From contig JAUQWO010000077.1 in assembly GCA_030835135.1 (NCBI GenBank), forward strand, positions 35,748 through 99,747: 64,000 nucleotides of DNA, in the 5' to 3' direction. This DNA is from Bacteroidota bacterium. Lineage in GTDB: Bacteria > Bacteroidota > Ignavibacteria > UBA10030 > UBA6906. Made by a program: the position numbers and the translations under genes. The notes beneath the pieces are model-generated. The model saw only the letters and a list, made by a program, of their open reading frames with translations, was not told where the DNA came from and did not search any database. Within the stretch, counting starts at the first letter, position 1. Every line of letters begins with the position of its first letter. Positions 1 through 9,174 of the stretch are shown here, one piece after another.

Positions 1-259
1 GCAGGGTCTCAAGCGCAAGGAACAGCTCCCCGCGTTCAAGATGCCGGCACACCACACTCTTGCACGCCTTGTCCTCGTTCTGCAGGCGCCGGAGGCGCTC
101 GTGCTCGTAGCGCGCAAGGCGAGACTGCATGAGGAGCTTCCCACGGTCCCGGATCACGGCATCGAGCACTGAGTCACCAGAGGCAATGCGCCTCGAATAT
201 CCCACCTCCGGCCTCGGGAATGAGGCATCCCCGATCGTTTCCACAATCGACGGGCTCAT
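1..259 (-). CDS. hypothetical protein, truncated by window edge (MSPSIVETIGDASFPRPEVGYSRRIASGDSVLDAVIRDRGKLLMQSRLARYEHERLRR...)
   Basis: Open minus-strand frame from ATG at 259 through the window edge; absent from ORF track because it has no stop in the window. Confidence 0.5.
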   Translation of the reverse strand, partial: MSPSIVETIGDASFPRPEVGYSRRIASGDSVLDAVIRDRGKLLMQSRLARYEHERLRRLQNEDKACKSVVCRHLERGELFLALETL

Positions 260-408
260 GCGTCCTCCCTCGCCTCCGCCTGCTGGCGGCGGACCATGTG
301 CAGGAGATCCTCGAACCTTGCCCGGTCGCGGGGTTCGCGCACTCGGGTGAGAATATGCAGGAGCGTACGCTCCTGTATGAGCAGGTGATACTGAACATTG
401 CTTTCCAC
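256..408 (-). CDS. small hypothetical protein, 50 aa (VESNVQYHLLIQERTLLHILTRVREPRDRARFEDLLHMVRRQQAEAREDA)
   Basis: GTG start, ATGA overlap with the downstream minus-strand CDS; below ORF track length cutoff. Confidence 0.4.
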   Translation of the reverse strand: MESNVQYHLLIQERTLLHILTRVREPRDRARFEDLLHMVRRQQAEAREDA

Positions 409-618
409 TGATGGACACCTTTCTCAGGTTAGTTCACGGCATGGGGCGTTTTGCGATAAGTTCTGATGGGGACGCACGTGGCAGCATGCGCAAGGAAGCG
501 CACGGACATACCACGAGTGAGCGGAGCGAACTCATCGCTGTACAGCATGCTCCCGGGAGTGCATGCCCATCAGTAGGGTATGCTACTCCTCGGGAGAAAG
601 GACAGGGACGTATGTGCG

Positions 619-933
619 TTAGGCCTCCACCGCCAACTTCACCTCCTGCGCGAAGTCAGGACGCGTGAAGCTCAGCGCGAGACATGCGTAGCCGGGGATC
701 TTCCGCGAGGGTCCGAGTGCTTTCGGGGTCTCAGGTGCGGACTTGCCCTTGGCGGTGTAGGGCGTGAGGCCGAAGGCGTGTGCCTTGGCGCGTGCTGTGG
801 TGATGGTTGCATCCACGAGCTTCGGCGGGCAGTGGACAGTCGCGCCGTCAGCGTCTGCGAAGGACTTCACAGGCAGGGAACGTTTCTCTGTGCGTGAGTA
901 GCGGGTCGGGATGATGAATACGGTGGCTTCCAT
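619..933 (-). CDS. hypothetical protein, 104 aa
   Basis: ORF with internal ATG start (MEATVFIIPTRYSRTEKRSL...); no recognised family. Confidence 0.4.
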   Translation of the reverse strand: MEATVFIIPTRYSRTEKRSLPVKSFADADGATVHCPPKLVDATITTARAKAHAFGLTPYTAKGKSAPETPKALGPSRKIPGYACLALSFTRPDFAQEVKLAVEA

Positions 934-1259
934 GAGGCAGGCTCCTCGAGTGTTGTGCCAGTTCATGTGCGTGTGATGGCGCATCATGGCTCGGCAGAGC
1001 CAAAAGGGGATCGGCCTAGTGGGGAGGGAAGACACGTGAGGGCAAATGAACTCAAACGAACAAACTATCCAACGGCGATCACCCCCACCCACCCCCCAGA
1101 ACGACCGGGGCACCCTCTTGGTGGACTTCGCACTCCAAGTCCGTGATTTTTTTTTTTGGCCGATACGTTGAATCGACCCGCCTAAGCCCTTTTCTTTAAG
1201 TCAACCTGGGAGCCGCATTTTGCTGGAGCTCCCGGGTCCTGAAGCAAACCATAGGTTAC

Positions 1260-2042
1260 GTGACGGACTTGATGGGAGATAGGGCACAAATGGAGGTGAG
1301 AGATGTCAACTGCTTCGTTCTCTGCAAGGAGATCGAGGAGGTCAAGGGAGGGAGGTACGTCATTCGGAGATGCCAGCTGATTTACGACGAGACTCTGAGT
1401 TTTCCGCTGGACTTACGTGATGAGGTTGGGGCTGTGCCGCGCTCGCTTGATGAACTCGGCATTACCCTTCCGCTCGACCTGGCGGACCGCGTGTGGGAGA
1501 AGCCCGAGACCGAGTGGGGTGATCTGAAGCACGTTCAGGAATCATTCCGGAGGTACGAGAGACTGTTCGACGAACGCTGCGCACAGATCAACAGCCACGA
1601 GATGCTCCGCGCGTTTGAGGCGTCGAAACGGAATGCGGATCTCCTCAAGATCTATCCATCCAGCACTGATCTTCAGCGTCGGCGGACATTTCTCGATAAC
1701 GTTGGGGGAACATTCGAGGCATGGTTCGCAAAGGTCGATATGTCGCTTCCCGAGGAGATTCTGGAAACTCTGCAGCGGCTTCAAAGCGCTCCACCTGCGC
1801 CTGAGCAGGCATCGAACCTTGATAGGTTCCAGGCCGAGCTCACTGCGCGTAGATTGAAGAGGGGGAAGACGGTGCCGCGGGAGGTGCTGTACGCAGTCGC
1901 AAAAGAGGTCTATCAGGAAGGCGTGCCTCCATTTGAGCAATTCAAGAGCGGGGACAGAATCTATCAACGAGCCCGCAAAGCAGCGTCAGATCTTGGTTTC
2001 AGGAAGCTACCCCGGGGAAATACGCTGCAAGAGAATTACTGA
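1260..2042 (+). CDS. hypothetical protein, 260 aa, mobile-element associated
   Basis: Longest ORF in region, no competing frame; family not recognised. Confidence 0.55.
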   Translation: MTDLMGDRAQMEVRDVNCFVLCKEIEEVKGGRYVIRRCQLIYDETLSFPLDLRDEVGAVPRSLDELGITLPLDLADRVWEKPETEWGDLKHVQESFRRYERLFDERCAQINSHEMLRAFEASKRNADLLKIYPSSTDLQRRRTFLDNVGGTFEAWFAKVDMSLPEEILETLQRLQSAPPAPEQASNLDRFQAELTARRLKRGKTVPREVLYAVAKEVYQEGVPPFEQFKSGDRIYQRARKAASDLGFRKLPRGNTLQENY

Positions 2043-2224
2043 AATTACCTCTGTTGGAAAGTTAGGTAACAGGCTCCTCGTATAGTTCATTTCCATCCGT
2101 GACCATCGGTGATCAACTTCGAGTAGATGAAGGATTTTGATTGCAGGCCGTGTTGGCGCTCCGATGGTCACGCAGAGGAGTTGATGCCGACACGGCCTGC
2201 GTCATTTTTGGAGGGAAACCTGCA

Positions 2225-2491
2225 ATGCGGGAAAGAAATTGCACACCGCTCAGGGCGATCAGAAGGAACTGTCTGGACTGCTCGGGGAGCCCGACAGTGG
2301 TCCGACTTTGCACCCTTGAGGATTGTCCGCTCTACGCGTTTCGTTTTGGAACTCAGCCATCGCGAAAGGGTATTGGAGGTCGGGGCCGCGATCGTGGTGC
2401 GGAAGGTGGGGAAAGCCATTCGGACCCTGAGAATGTCACTGGATCACGCCTGCCGGCCGCACCCGACACCTTGCCGGGGTCCCAGGCATGA
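2225..2491 (+). CDS. small Cys-containing protein (CxxC ... LCTLEDCPLYAFRFG)
   Basis: Motif MRERNCTPLRAIRRNCLDCSG...VRLCTLEDCPLYAFRFG typical of small mobile-element proteins; ATGA overlap with next CDS. Confidence 0.45.
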   Translation: MRERNCTPLRAIRRNCLDCSGSPTVVRLCTLEDCPLYAFRFGTQPSRKGIGGRGRDRGAEGGESHSDPENVTGSRLPAAPDTLPGSQA

Positions 2492-3408
2492 CCCCGCAAG
2501 AGAAAGGCATGAACGAATTCTGGGAGTTTTCAAAACTTATGACTGACAATTCTCAACCGCCCCCGGCCATCATCGGCGACGGGGTCTTGCTTAAGGAATG
2601 TCTCCTCCTCATCTCCGGTCCTCCGAAGGTCAAGAAGAGCTTCCTTGCAGCCAACCTCGCGATCTCTCTGGCATATGGACGCAGCTTTGCGGGATTCAAG
2701 ATCGCGGCTGGGCAGAGTGTCTTGCTCATCTCTGCAGAAGGGGGGCGCGCGCCGAACAAGAAGCGCTTGCAGCAGATGTGGCGCAGTTGGCCTTCCCCGC
2801 AGATCGCGTCGGGTCGCTTTCATGGCACCTTTGCCTGGACGCAACCACTGGATTCACAAGAGGGTGAAACGAAACTCAGGGAGGCTCTTGAATGCTACCG
2901 GCCGGACGTGCTGGTCCTGGACCCGCTGGTTCGCTTTCACCAGGGTGAGGAAAACTCGGCAACGGATATGGGCTGCTTCTTCCGGTTGCTCCGGGAACTG
3001 ATGAAGGAGTTCCACTTTGCTGTGATCCTTATCCACCACGCAGGCAAAAATCCGGAGCAAGGGGCCCGGGGAAGTTCGGCCATTCAAGCGGAGTACGATT
3101 CAGCGATCCAGATGAAGAAGGACGGTGACGGCGCCGTCTTGGCATTCGACCTTCGCCATGAAGACACACCCCCAAACCGGAGACTTCGATTCAACACCAC
3201 AACTCTTTGGTTCGGATCAGACAATGAAGGCATCGTTGTGCAGTTTGTGCGTGAGTGTGGTTCTCCTATGACCAGGAAGGATCTCGCGGAGAAGCTCCGG
3301 ACCGAAGGATTGGCCGGGTCGAGAAGCAATGTCTACAAGATGATCAGAGAGGCTGAGAAAGCCGGTCTGATTGTCGAGAGGGACCAGATGATCTTTTTGG
3401 TCATGTAA
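2488..3408 (+). CDS. RepA-like AAA family (RecA-fold) ATPase with C-terminal winged-helix-like region
   Basis: Walker A-like LLISGPPKVKKSFLAANLAISLAYG, Walker B LVLDPLVRF, IHHAGK; followed by excisionase and integrase. Confidence 0.8.
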   Translation: MTPQEKGMNEFWEFSKLMTDNSQPPPAIIGDGVLLKECLLLISGPPKVKKSFLAANLAISLAYGRSFAGFKIAAGQSVLLISAEGGRAPNKKRLQQMWRSWPSPQIASGRFHGTFAWTQPLDSQEGETKLREALECYRPDVLVLDPLVRFHQGEENSATDMGCFFRLLRELMKEFHFAVILIHHAGKNPEQGARGSSAIQAEYDSAIQMKKDGDGAVLAFDLRHEDTPPNRRLRFNTTTLWFGSDNEGIVVQFVRECGSPMTRKDLAEKLRTEGLAGSRSNVYKMIREAEKAGLIVERDQMIFLVM

Positions 3409-3773
3409 GGAGGCATTCTCAATTCTCCTGTCTCATTTGAGACGAGAGTGGGTGAGAGACTCTATTAGTCAAGCCCTGGTAATGACTTAGCGGAGTCTCA
3501 GCGAGAATAGTCCAGAAGGCTCCAAAGACAACGAAAATCGGTGTATATGAATCAGAATCAACACATTCTCCATTCTCCATTTCCCTATAAAGCTCTTCTC
3601 GTGGAGAAGAGCTTATGGCAAGTTGTCCGCACGGACGGCGCCCACCCGGCAGACTACCTCGCCGGCGAGGAACCACCGACCACTCGATTGTGCGAGTACG
3701 TCCCGTACATGCCGACCACGTGCGTCACCCAGGGAAGTCCACAGTTGAGTTACTGTTGGATCGTTGGATTGGC

Positions 3774-4079
3774 ATGAACGGTCGGTCCGAAATACTGACC
3801 GCCGCCGAAGTCGCCAGGCTGCTCAAGGTCAGTCGACGCACGGTGTATGCACTCCATCAGCGGGGATTGCTGATACCTTCTCACCAGCTTCCATCGGCGA
3901 CAACGGGAACTCGACGAAGCAGAGAAGGATTCAGATGGACCATGGACGATGTGGAGAGCTTCTTGTGCCGCAACCGGTATCGACCCTCCATTGTGCCACG
4001 TGAAGAGACGTCACTCGGAGACTTCATCCCCGTGGAGCTGCCGAAAAGAAACCGCGGCGAGAAGTGTCAAAAGTCTTGA
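3774..4079 (+). CDS. helix-turn-helix (excisionase/MerR-like) DNA-binding protein
   Basis: LTAAEVARLLKVSRRTVYALHQRGLLIPS HTH; directly upstream of integrase. Confidence 0.75.
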   Translation: MNGRSEILTAAEVARLLKVSRRTVYALHQRGLLIPSHQLPSATTGTRRSREGFRWTMDDVESFLCRNRYRPSIVPREETSLGDFIPVELPKRNRGEKCQKS

Positions 4080-4105
4080 CAAACGACTGCGAGCAATAGT
4101 ATCTT
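4076..4105 (+). promoter_or_regulatory. candidate sigma70-like promoter for the integrase
   Basis: TTGACA (4076-4081), 18 bp, TATCTT (4100-4105). Confidence 0.35.
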
Positions 4106-4169
4106 CTCGATCCGACAGGAAATCGGACCGTCGGAAAGACAAATCAACTAACTGAAGAAGGGGGTTCAC

Positions 4170-5360
4170 ATGATTCGAATTCCGTCACGTGAACGGGTCT
4201 ACCTGTTCAAACGTGGCAAGTTCTGGCGAGCGCGGTATCGGCGGGACGGCAAACGATTCGAACAATCGTTGAAAGTCTCTACACGAAAGGAGGCCTTGGA
4301 TCTTGCTTCCGCGCTTGAAGACCGACTCAACAGCGTAGCCGAAGCCGCAGATCCTGCTCCACTAACGTACGCCCAACTGGTCCAGCGATTCCTTGAGTTC
4401 AAGGATGGACAAGGGAGATGCACTTCCACAATGGTGGCGTACAAGAACCAGTTCAACAACTTCGGGAGGTTTCTCGGTAAGGACCGTTATCTCGACCAAA
4501 TCACGCCTGCTCACTTCGAAGATTATCCTGGTGTACGCCGCAAGGAGGTGAACCGAAATGTGACGCGACGAGATGAGAACGGCAACCTGTTCCTTTCCAA
4601 TCACCCGACATTGAAGACGGTACGCGAGGAGCTCATTGCGCTCTCGACCCTTTTCAAGTGGGCGGAAAAGCGCAGCTTCATCAGGATAAGCCCGGCGCGC
4701 AACATCGAGTTGCCCAAAGTGCCGAAGCTGCCGCCACGCTATCTGACCTACGAGCACTACAAGGCGCTCCATGCTGCGATCGATGATGAAGAGTTCAAGG
4801 ATGTCGTCGATTTCTACCTCATGACAGGAATGCGCAGGTCAGAGGGCATCCTGCTGTCAATACGCAACAACATTGATTTCGAAAGAAAGATCCTCACGAT
4901 CCCTCAGCCCAAACAAGGGAACTATCGCCAGATTCCGATCTCGAAGGACCTGGACCGGATCATTCGGCGGCTGATCCTTCGTGCAGGGCAGAGGGACAAG
5001 CTCATACGGTACCATGAGGATTCCCTCACCTGGATCTTTCATGGGTATGCAAAGAAGGCTGGCTTGCCCGACAACCACACCTTCCACGTGCTTCGGCACA
5101 CTTTTGGAACTTGGCTTGCCGAAAGGGGCCTGACGTTCTCTGAGATCCAGATACTCATGGGGCATACGGATCCGGACAGCACCAGGAAGTACGTTCATCC
5201 GTACGCTCAGAATCTTGCGGCTGCGATCGCGAAGCTCACGCTCCCGATCGATTCACCAGAAACGACCGCCACAAAATCGCCACACGATCACGTCACAGTA
5301 TGCACAGTATGCACACCGGAATCCTCGAAAACAGGGTCAATTTCCGTGGAGGCATCATGA
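4170..5360 (+). CDS. tyrosine recombinase / phage-type integrase
   Basis: TGMRRSEGILLS ... HVLRHTFGTWLAERGLTFSEIQILMGHTDPDSTRKYVHP catalytic R-HxxR-Y signature. Confidence 0.95.
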   Translation: MIRIPSRERVYLFKRGKFWRARYRRDGKRFEQSLKVSTRKEALDLASALEDRLNSVAEAADPAPLTYAQLVQRFLEFKDGQGRCTSTMVAYKNQFNNFGRFLGKDRYLDQITPAHFEDYPGVRRKEVNRNVTRRDENGNLFLSNHPTLKTVREELIALSTLFKWAEKRSFIRISPARNIELPKVPKLPPRYLTYEHYKALHAAIDDEEFKDVVDFYLMTGMRRSEGILLSIRNNIDFERKILTIPQPKQGNYRQIPISKDLDRIIRRLILRAGQRDKLIRYHEDSLTWIFHGYAKKAGLPDNHTFHVLRHTFGTWLAERGLTFSEIQILMGHTDPDSTRKYVHPYAQNLAAAIAKLTLPIDSPETTATKSPHDHVTVCTVCTPESSKTGSISVEAS

Positions 5361-5368
5361 TTCGAGTC

Positions 5369-5410
5369 TTCGGGACCAAGAGGTCCCGGGTTCAAATCCC
5401 GGCGCCCCGA
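5369..5410 (+). other. att site: 3' half of tRNA-Pro(CGG) (anticodon loop to discriminator base)
   Basis: TTCGGGA loop (anticodon CGG, U33, G37), CCAAG, variable AGGTC, T-arm CCGGG-TTCAAAT-CCCGG, acceptor CGCCCCG-A; required 5' partner CTTGG absent (GAGTC instead); abuts integrase stop. Confidence 0.85.
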
Positions 5411-5470
5411 CTCAAAAAGGCATATTTGATTGTCCACACCAGGGGATGGACACCAAATGGACACCACTTG

Positions 5471-5511
5471 CAAACGGCGCTCTTCGTGGACGAAGGGCGC
5501 CGTTTGTTTTT
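5471..5511 (+). terminator. Rho-independent terminator
   Basis: CAAACGGCGCTCTTCG-TGGA-CGAAGGGCGCCGTTTG + TTTTT; 16-bp stem with one G-T wobble. Confidence 0.85.
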
Positions 5512-5586
5512 CCCCCGAGGGAGAATAGTCCAACAAGCTTCGAAGAGCCACCTTTGCCTATCCCACCGCTCTGTTCTCACGGGCTC

Positions 5587-6036
5587 TTGCCGCCCGGGAT
5601 TCATGACTGCACGCTCCAGGAGATCCAAGATCGCTATGTGACCTCCTTCAACGGTGATTGTCGGAAAAAGCTCTGGGACAATCTACAGATCCTTCTGAAG
5701 GAGGTGAGGTCGCTTGGTTACGTTGACACGGTACTAATCGATGGGGGATTCACTTCGGACAAGCAGATCACTAAGGATGTTGACGTCGCACTGGTGATGC
5801 CCCCCGCATCCAGAGTCAGTTCAGACCCCGACCTGCAAAGTAGAGTCTTTGCATTCATCCTCGGCTTCTGGCGTTGGCACGATGACATCGAGGCGCGACT
5901 GGCGATCGATGTCTATCCCAACCTCGAGTGGGGGAATGACTTCGGATTGTTCTTCCAGTATGTCAAGGCCGAAGAGGCTTCGCGTCGTGGAATATCACCG
6001 GATGACCTGAAGGGGGTATTGAGGGCGAGAATATGA
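5587..6036 (+). CDS. DUF6932-like nucleotidyltransferase-fold protein
   Basis: LPPGIHDCTLQEIQDRY ... VLIDGGFTSDKQITKDVDVALVMPP; start uncertain (TTG at 5587 proposed; longer ORF crosses tRNA fragment and terminator). Confidence 0.6.
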   Translation: MPPGIHDCTLQEIQDRYVTSFNGDCRKKLWDNLQILLKEVRSLGYVDTVLIDGGFTSDKQITKDVDVALVMPPASRVSSDPDLQSRVFAFILGFWRWHDDIEARLAIDVYPNLEWGNDFGLFFQYVKAEEASRRGISPDDLKGVLRARI

Positions 6037-7019
6037 CGACCTGGGTTGAGGCGACGAAGCACAAAGTGCGGTTGCTCTCTCATCAACTTTCCGCAATCAA
6101 GGACTATGTTCACGGAATTGGCGGAGATGATAAGATGATCGAGTCGCTATCGCACCAGGTGCACCTGCATATCGATCAGCTCTATACTGATGAACTACCA
6201 CTTTCGATCGCATTGGACAAGTCTGATCTCGTATTCAGACTGGAAGGGCCAGGGATTTCCTCTGATCTTCCAAGTGCGACTCTCATCGCTGCTCAGCTCA
6301 TCGGAGCGAGGAAGCAGGTTTTCAATGTGATGAAGTCCATCTCTGGAGTCTCATCGACAAAACGAGTTCACATGGCTGACATTGATCTCGGCGTCACGGC
6401 GTTTGCGAAGGGGAGTATAGTGATTGGACTTGTTGCAGTTCCTAGTCCTGCGACCTCAACCAGATCGGCAAGTGTCCTACTGGAGGAGGATCCACTCCTC
6501 CGGGCGACGCAACGAGCCATTCACGAAATCGGGATCGTCACCAAGCACCTGGGGAAGAAGGATTTTAGAGATCGCGTAGCGGAGGATATTCCGGATCCCA
6601 GGGTCCGTGACGCGGCTATTGTTGCTGTCGAACAATTCTCCCCGACTGCCCAATCAGGCATCGAGGTCGTTTCGATTTCGAGCAAGAGTGCATCTGGTGA
6701 GTTTGCCAGGCTTACGCGTGATGACCGTAAGTTCCTCCGAGGGGTCATCCGTCGACCGATTGCGGTCCGCAAGAAAGCTGCATCATTCTCGGGAGTCATG
6801 CGCGAAATCGACCTGGATGCTCATCGTTTTGAGCTTCGCAAGATAAAGGGGTTGCCCGGCTTGTCATTACGCTGTGCATTTGCGGGAGAGCAGTTCAAGA
6901 ATCCTGAGTCACTCGTGAATAAGTATCTGACGGTGAGCGGAGAAGTTGAAGACTCCGCAGAGGGGACCCCACGACTGATGATGGTCAGGACAATCAAGCG
7001 GAGCCGGCTCCGGACGTAG
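6033..7019 (+). CDS. protein of unknown function, partner of the DUF6932-like gene
   Basis: 328-aa ORF, ATGA start/stop overlap with 5587..6036. Confidence 0.65.
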   Translation: MTTWVEATKHKVRLLSHQLSAIKDYVHGIGGDDKMIESLSHQVHLHIDQLYTDELPLSIALDKSDLVFRLEGPGISSDLPSATLIAAQLIGARKQVFNVMKSISGVSSTKRVHMADIDLGVTAFAKGSIVIGLVAVPSPATSTRSASVLLEEDPLLRATQRAIHEIGIVTKHLGKKDFRDRVAEDIPDPRVRDAAIVAVEQFSPTAQSGIEVVSISSKSASGEFARLTRDDRKFLRGVIRRPIAVRKKAASFSGVMREIDLDAHRFELRKIKGLPGLSLRCAFAGEQFKNPESLVNKYLTVSGEVEDSAEGTPRLMMVRTIKRSRLRT

Positions 7020-7100
7020 CTGGCGTCTCCGCCACGGCTGCGGGCTAATGTTTGGGGCGAGTCTACGTCTCACAAACTTCACATCGTCACAGCACATCAA

Positions 7101-7634
7101 GTGGGGGACTCCATGAAGGCAGTCAGGTCCACTCCGATGGTCAGAGTTCTTGCGAGATCTTCTCTAGGGATGAAAGACGCCTCATCGCGCGGTATTGCTG
7201 GCGACCTTCTGTTCGCGGTTTTCGGATTGCTGCTCGCGCTGATGACAAACCCGGAGAAGTCTGGCAGTTGGTACCTCCCGCCAGACCTCGCTGGGATATG
7301 GGCCATCACCGGACCCAGCACGAATTCGGGATTCATGACCCTGTCCCTGAAACGCGATACCCTAAGGTCCGGCGGATGGATCGGCTGCTTCGAGGGCAAC
7401 GAGTTCCGTCTCGATGTTCTAGGAGGGTAGGTGCCGAATACCCGCAACTGCTGGCTCACCGGGTCGACCAGCCAGTTCGACTACGATTTTGCAATTCGCC
7501 TCTCGGATGGTGATCAGTTCTTTTCCGGCGCGACAGTCACCGTAAGGAAACGGGGAAGCGTGACAACGTGCTACGACGGGTACTTTAGCGGGATGCGGAA
7601 CGACCCTCGCGTGCCAACCGCACCCAGGCGTTGA
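7101..7634 (+). pseudogene. possible interrupted gene (in-frame TAG at 7428-7430)
   Basis: ORFs 7101..7430 and 7431..7634 are in the same frame separated only by one TAG codon. Confidence 0.35.
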
Positions 7635-7707
7635 GAATCCAAGCCAATCGGGCAGCCTCTTCGCCCGGCGATTCTCACCCATTGCCACATCACAACAGGG
7701 GAAGCAC

Positions 7708-8088
7708 ATGCCGACGATCACCGATTGGATTCAGGCATCATCAACGGTCATTTTGGTGGCCGTCACGATTTTGTACGTCTGGAAGACTGCGGCAATAGCA
7801 AATGCGAACCGTGAGGCCGTTGATGCGATGCGCGCCTAGACGGATGCCCTCCCGCGACCCTATGTAACCATCACCCCTCTGTGGCACAGGAGGTCCCTTC
7901 TTGAAATCGAGATCTCGAATAAGGTTATGACCACAGCCCAGAAGCCGAAGCCGACGATCTCCCCGCGTTTCGCACCGAAGACTTTTGGTTCTTCCTGGAC
8001 GGCCGGAATTCATGCGTTCACTCATGACATCGCATCATTTCCGTCTGGCAGCAGATTGTTGTTCCCAGTTGGGAGTCTAGAAAGTTGA
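7708..8088 (+). pseudogene. decayed small membrane-anchored protein gene
   Basis: MPTITDWIQASSTVILVAVTILYVWKTAAIANANREAVDAMRA*TDALPRPYVTITPLWHRRSLLEIEISNKVMTTAQKPKPTISPRF...LLFPVGS; in-frame TAG at 7837-7839 inside an otherwise coherent protein. Confidence 0.55.
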
Positions 8089-9174
8089 ACGAGACCGTAT
8101 TTCCACTTTCTCTTCCCAAACCATTGTTCGAGGTTTATGATTCCGAGGATTCGAGGAGGGTCATCAGTCTGCTATAGAGTTGTAAAGATACCGGCCCGGA
8201 CCCCTTTTGGCGCAAGAAGACTGGTGAACAAGATGATTCTCAAGCTTGCATCTGCTGGTGCTGAACCATACCTTGTCTTGTGTCACGAGGGGGAGCGAAG
8301 AGGTTCACTTCTCAAGCCGGTACTCGACATCGCTCCTGTAGCGACGCGTTCAAGCTCGATATTGTACGATGCCACATTGAGGGCGAGAGTTTCGGTTGTT
8401 GGCACGAGGTGTGTATCGTGTGGCTGGCCGAAAGATGTCTCCAGCGAGTCTTCGGCAGATGGTTGCCTTCGTCGCCATGCACGCCCACAGCGGTCTGGAG
8501 ATGAGCCTGGAGTTCTCGCTTGGTGGTCCGTCTTACTGGTCGTCGACGAGAAACTTGTCCCTGTCCGTCGCAAAGTCTTGTGGTGTTATCTCGCAGTCGG
8601 CACACGGGCGATGTCGTTCACTGGCGACCTGTGTGGGAGTGCTCGGTGAGTGAGGGCGTGGTGTTCCTCGAAGAGGTTCTTGCTCTGGGTTCTCCTTGGC
8701 GAGACATCACCAGCGACTCCGATGCGTTGCTGACTTTGACCATTGAACACGACTATGCAGAACAACCGCATAAGTACTGCATTGGAGCGCCTTGGACGTG
8801 GTGGGGGAGATCCTGGGCTATCACTACACCCAGAAGCAACGATGCTGACGTGTTGGGCAACTCAGCGCCAACTTCGAGCGACTGCCCTTGAAGGAGGGGC
8901 CTAGCGGGTGGCAGTATTTGTGGCTTGCTGGGTGGAGTGGAGTTTGGCAATGGCTTGTCCGCAGACTTCACTCGCGTGGAGTAGTTCGTTCATCACGTGC
9001 TACAAGGAGTGGCGTGATTTGGCCCCTCCCCCCTACGCTCTGTCTCGTCAAGGATTAGTCACCAAATTCTACCTGGGCAAGGATAAGTGGTCATCCCGAA
9101 CCGCCCGTCGGGGATTAGAAATCAGAAACCTGAATTGAGAACTTTCAGCCTAGCCACTACAGAGACCAACTCCA

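Noticed and set aside
1147-1160. Poly-T tract as a terminator
   Set aside because: No adjacent hairpin found; treated as simple homopolymer
5369-5410. Complete tRNA gene
   Set aside because: Only the 3' half is present; upstream sequence cannot form the anticodon stem, D-arm or 5' acceptor strand
5215-5586. N-terminal part of ORF 5215..6036, and ORFs with GTKRSRVQIPAPRL / RRDLNPGPLGPEDSNHDAS
   Set aside because: Translations across the tRNA-Pro fragment and terminator; well-known kind of tRNA-derived artefact
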